Notes under the pieces: model-generated | Database searches by the model: none | What the model was told of the DNA's origin: nothing | Seen by the model: only the letters and a program-made list of their open reading frames with translations | Shown here: piece by piece, positions 63,640 to 64,000 of the stretch | Numbering within the stretch: the stretch's first letter is position 1 | Layout of the letters: every line of letters starts with the position of its first letter | Source: Hyphomicrobiales bacterium | GTDB taxonomy: Bacteria; Pseudomonadota; Alphaproteobacteria; Parvibaculales; Parvibaculaceae | Direction of reading: 5' to 3' | Length of the DNA: 64,000 nt | Assembly (NCBI GenBank): GCA_016124805.1 | Contig: WGND01000003.1 | Coordinates: 310,001-374,000, forward strand | Translations under genes and position numbers: made by a program

Positions 63640-64000
63640 TTGAAAATCGACGGTGTTCATTACCGCACGATCTGGCTTTCCAAGGATGGCTGGTCGGTCG
63701 AGATCATCGACCAGACAAAGCTGCCGCATCACTTTGTCATTATCGGGTTGCGCTCTGCCGATGAGGCAGCGCGCGCGATCAAGGACATGCTGGTGCGGGG
63801 TGCGCCGCTGATCGGCGCCACGGCGGCCTATGGGCTCTGCATGGCGCTGCGCGATGACCCGTCTGATGTCTGTCTTGATGCCACCTATGCGATGCTCGCC
63901 AAGACACGGCCCACAGCGATCAATCTGAAATGGGCGCTTGATGCCATGGTGGCGGCGGTTCGCCCTCTGCCACTGGCCGAGCGCGTGAAAGCGGCCTATG
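63640..64000 (+). CDS. mtnA: Methylthioribose-1-phosphate isomerase (C-terminus off the window)
   Basis: MtnA converts 5-methylthioribose-1-phosphate to the ribulose form in methionine salvage. About 120 of roughly 360 residues are present. A TTG start at 63640 gives MKIDGVHYRTIWLSKDGWSV, followed by the family block KDMLVRGAPLIGATAAYGLC and RPTAINLKWALDAM. GGGGG lies upstream at good spacing. It continues the mtnP-apt-mtnA operon beyond the right edge. Confidence 0.92.
   Translation, partial: MKIDGVHYRTIWLSKDGWSVEIIDQTKLPHHFVIIGLRSADEAARAIKDMLVRGAPLIGATAAYGLCMALRDDPSDVCLDATYAMLAKTRPTAINLKWALDAMVAAVRPLPLAERVKAAY

Overview
The window comes from a free-living, flagellated, aerobic alphaproteobacterium with moderately high GC. 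The pointers are a SciP (CtrA inhibitor) homologue beside flagellar genes, CtrA-like half sites near fliF and sciP, a PmtA-type phospholipid methyltransferase, ExoD, the petABC bc1 operon and the MoxR/DUF58/DUF4159 cluster. A CYP153-type P450 together with several acyl-CoA ligases and dehydrogenases suggests a hydrocarbon- or lipid-using Parvibaculum/Rhodobiaceae-like lineage; that placement is an inference. No IS element, prophage, integrase or CRISPR array was seen.

Layout. 1-5.3 kb: minus-strand flagellar block fliG (cut by the left edge), fliF, sciP, flgD, fliK. 5.5-7.6 kb: mnmA and a pmtA-like methyltransferase. 7.77 kb: tRNA-Met with a clear promoter, followed by a sulfotransferase and a membrane acyltransferase (possible surface-modification insert). 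10.4-13.4 kb: an SDR, two tiny secreted proteins that share a leader, and an acyl-CoA ligase. 13.5-19.3 kb: rluA, slyX, CYP153, zinc peptidase, NTF2-like protein, cspA, exoD, GST. 19.3-19.8 kb: a non-coding stretch with a well-folded RNA candidate, then an RND efflux pair. 24-26 kb: NicO-type Ni/Co transporter with its DUF1007 partner. 26-35.8 kb: lipid/acyl-CoA block (two acyl-CoA dehydrogenases, 2-hydroxyacid dehydrogenase, SDR with divergent TetR regulator, NTF2-like protein, acyl-CoA ligase, diiron protein, alpha/beta hydrolase). 35.8-38.4 kb: receiver-Hpt-receiver phosphorelay and a flagellin-like protein of unknown role. 38.5-43.8 kb: NUDIX, amidase, pirin, WrbA with divergent LysR, GNAT. 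43.9-46.5 kb: Zur-box-controlled zinc uptake operon. 46.6-56.3 kb: MoxR/DUF58/DUF4159/GATase-like operon, divergent from DUF1285, NUDIX and the CCA-adding enzyme. 56.3-59.2 kb: hemN and hemF convergent, then trmL. 59.4-62.1 kb: petABC. 62.2-64 kb: mtnP-apt-mtnA methylthioadenosine salvage, cut by the right edge.

The least explained items are: the two small secreted proteins with a near-identical leader and unrelated mature parts, one of which has Asn at every second residue for 30 residues; the folded, GAAA-capped RNA ahead of the efflux operon; the orphan diiron protein in a lipid-metabolism neighbourhood; and the flagellin-core-like protein that seems to lack an export-type N-terminus. Most of the rest is core housekeeping with conventional gene order. 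Several genes here appear to start at GTG or TTG, and starts were chosen by Shine-Dalgarno spacing and family length where possible.
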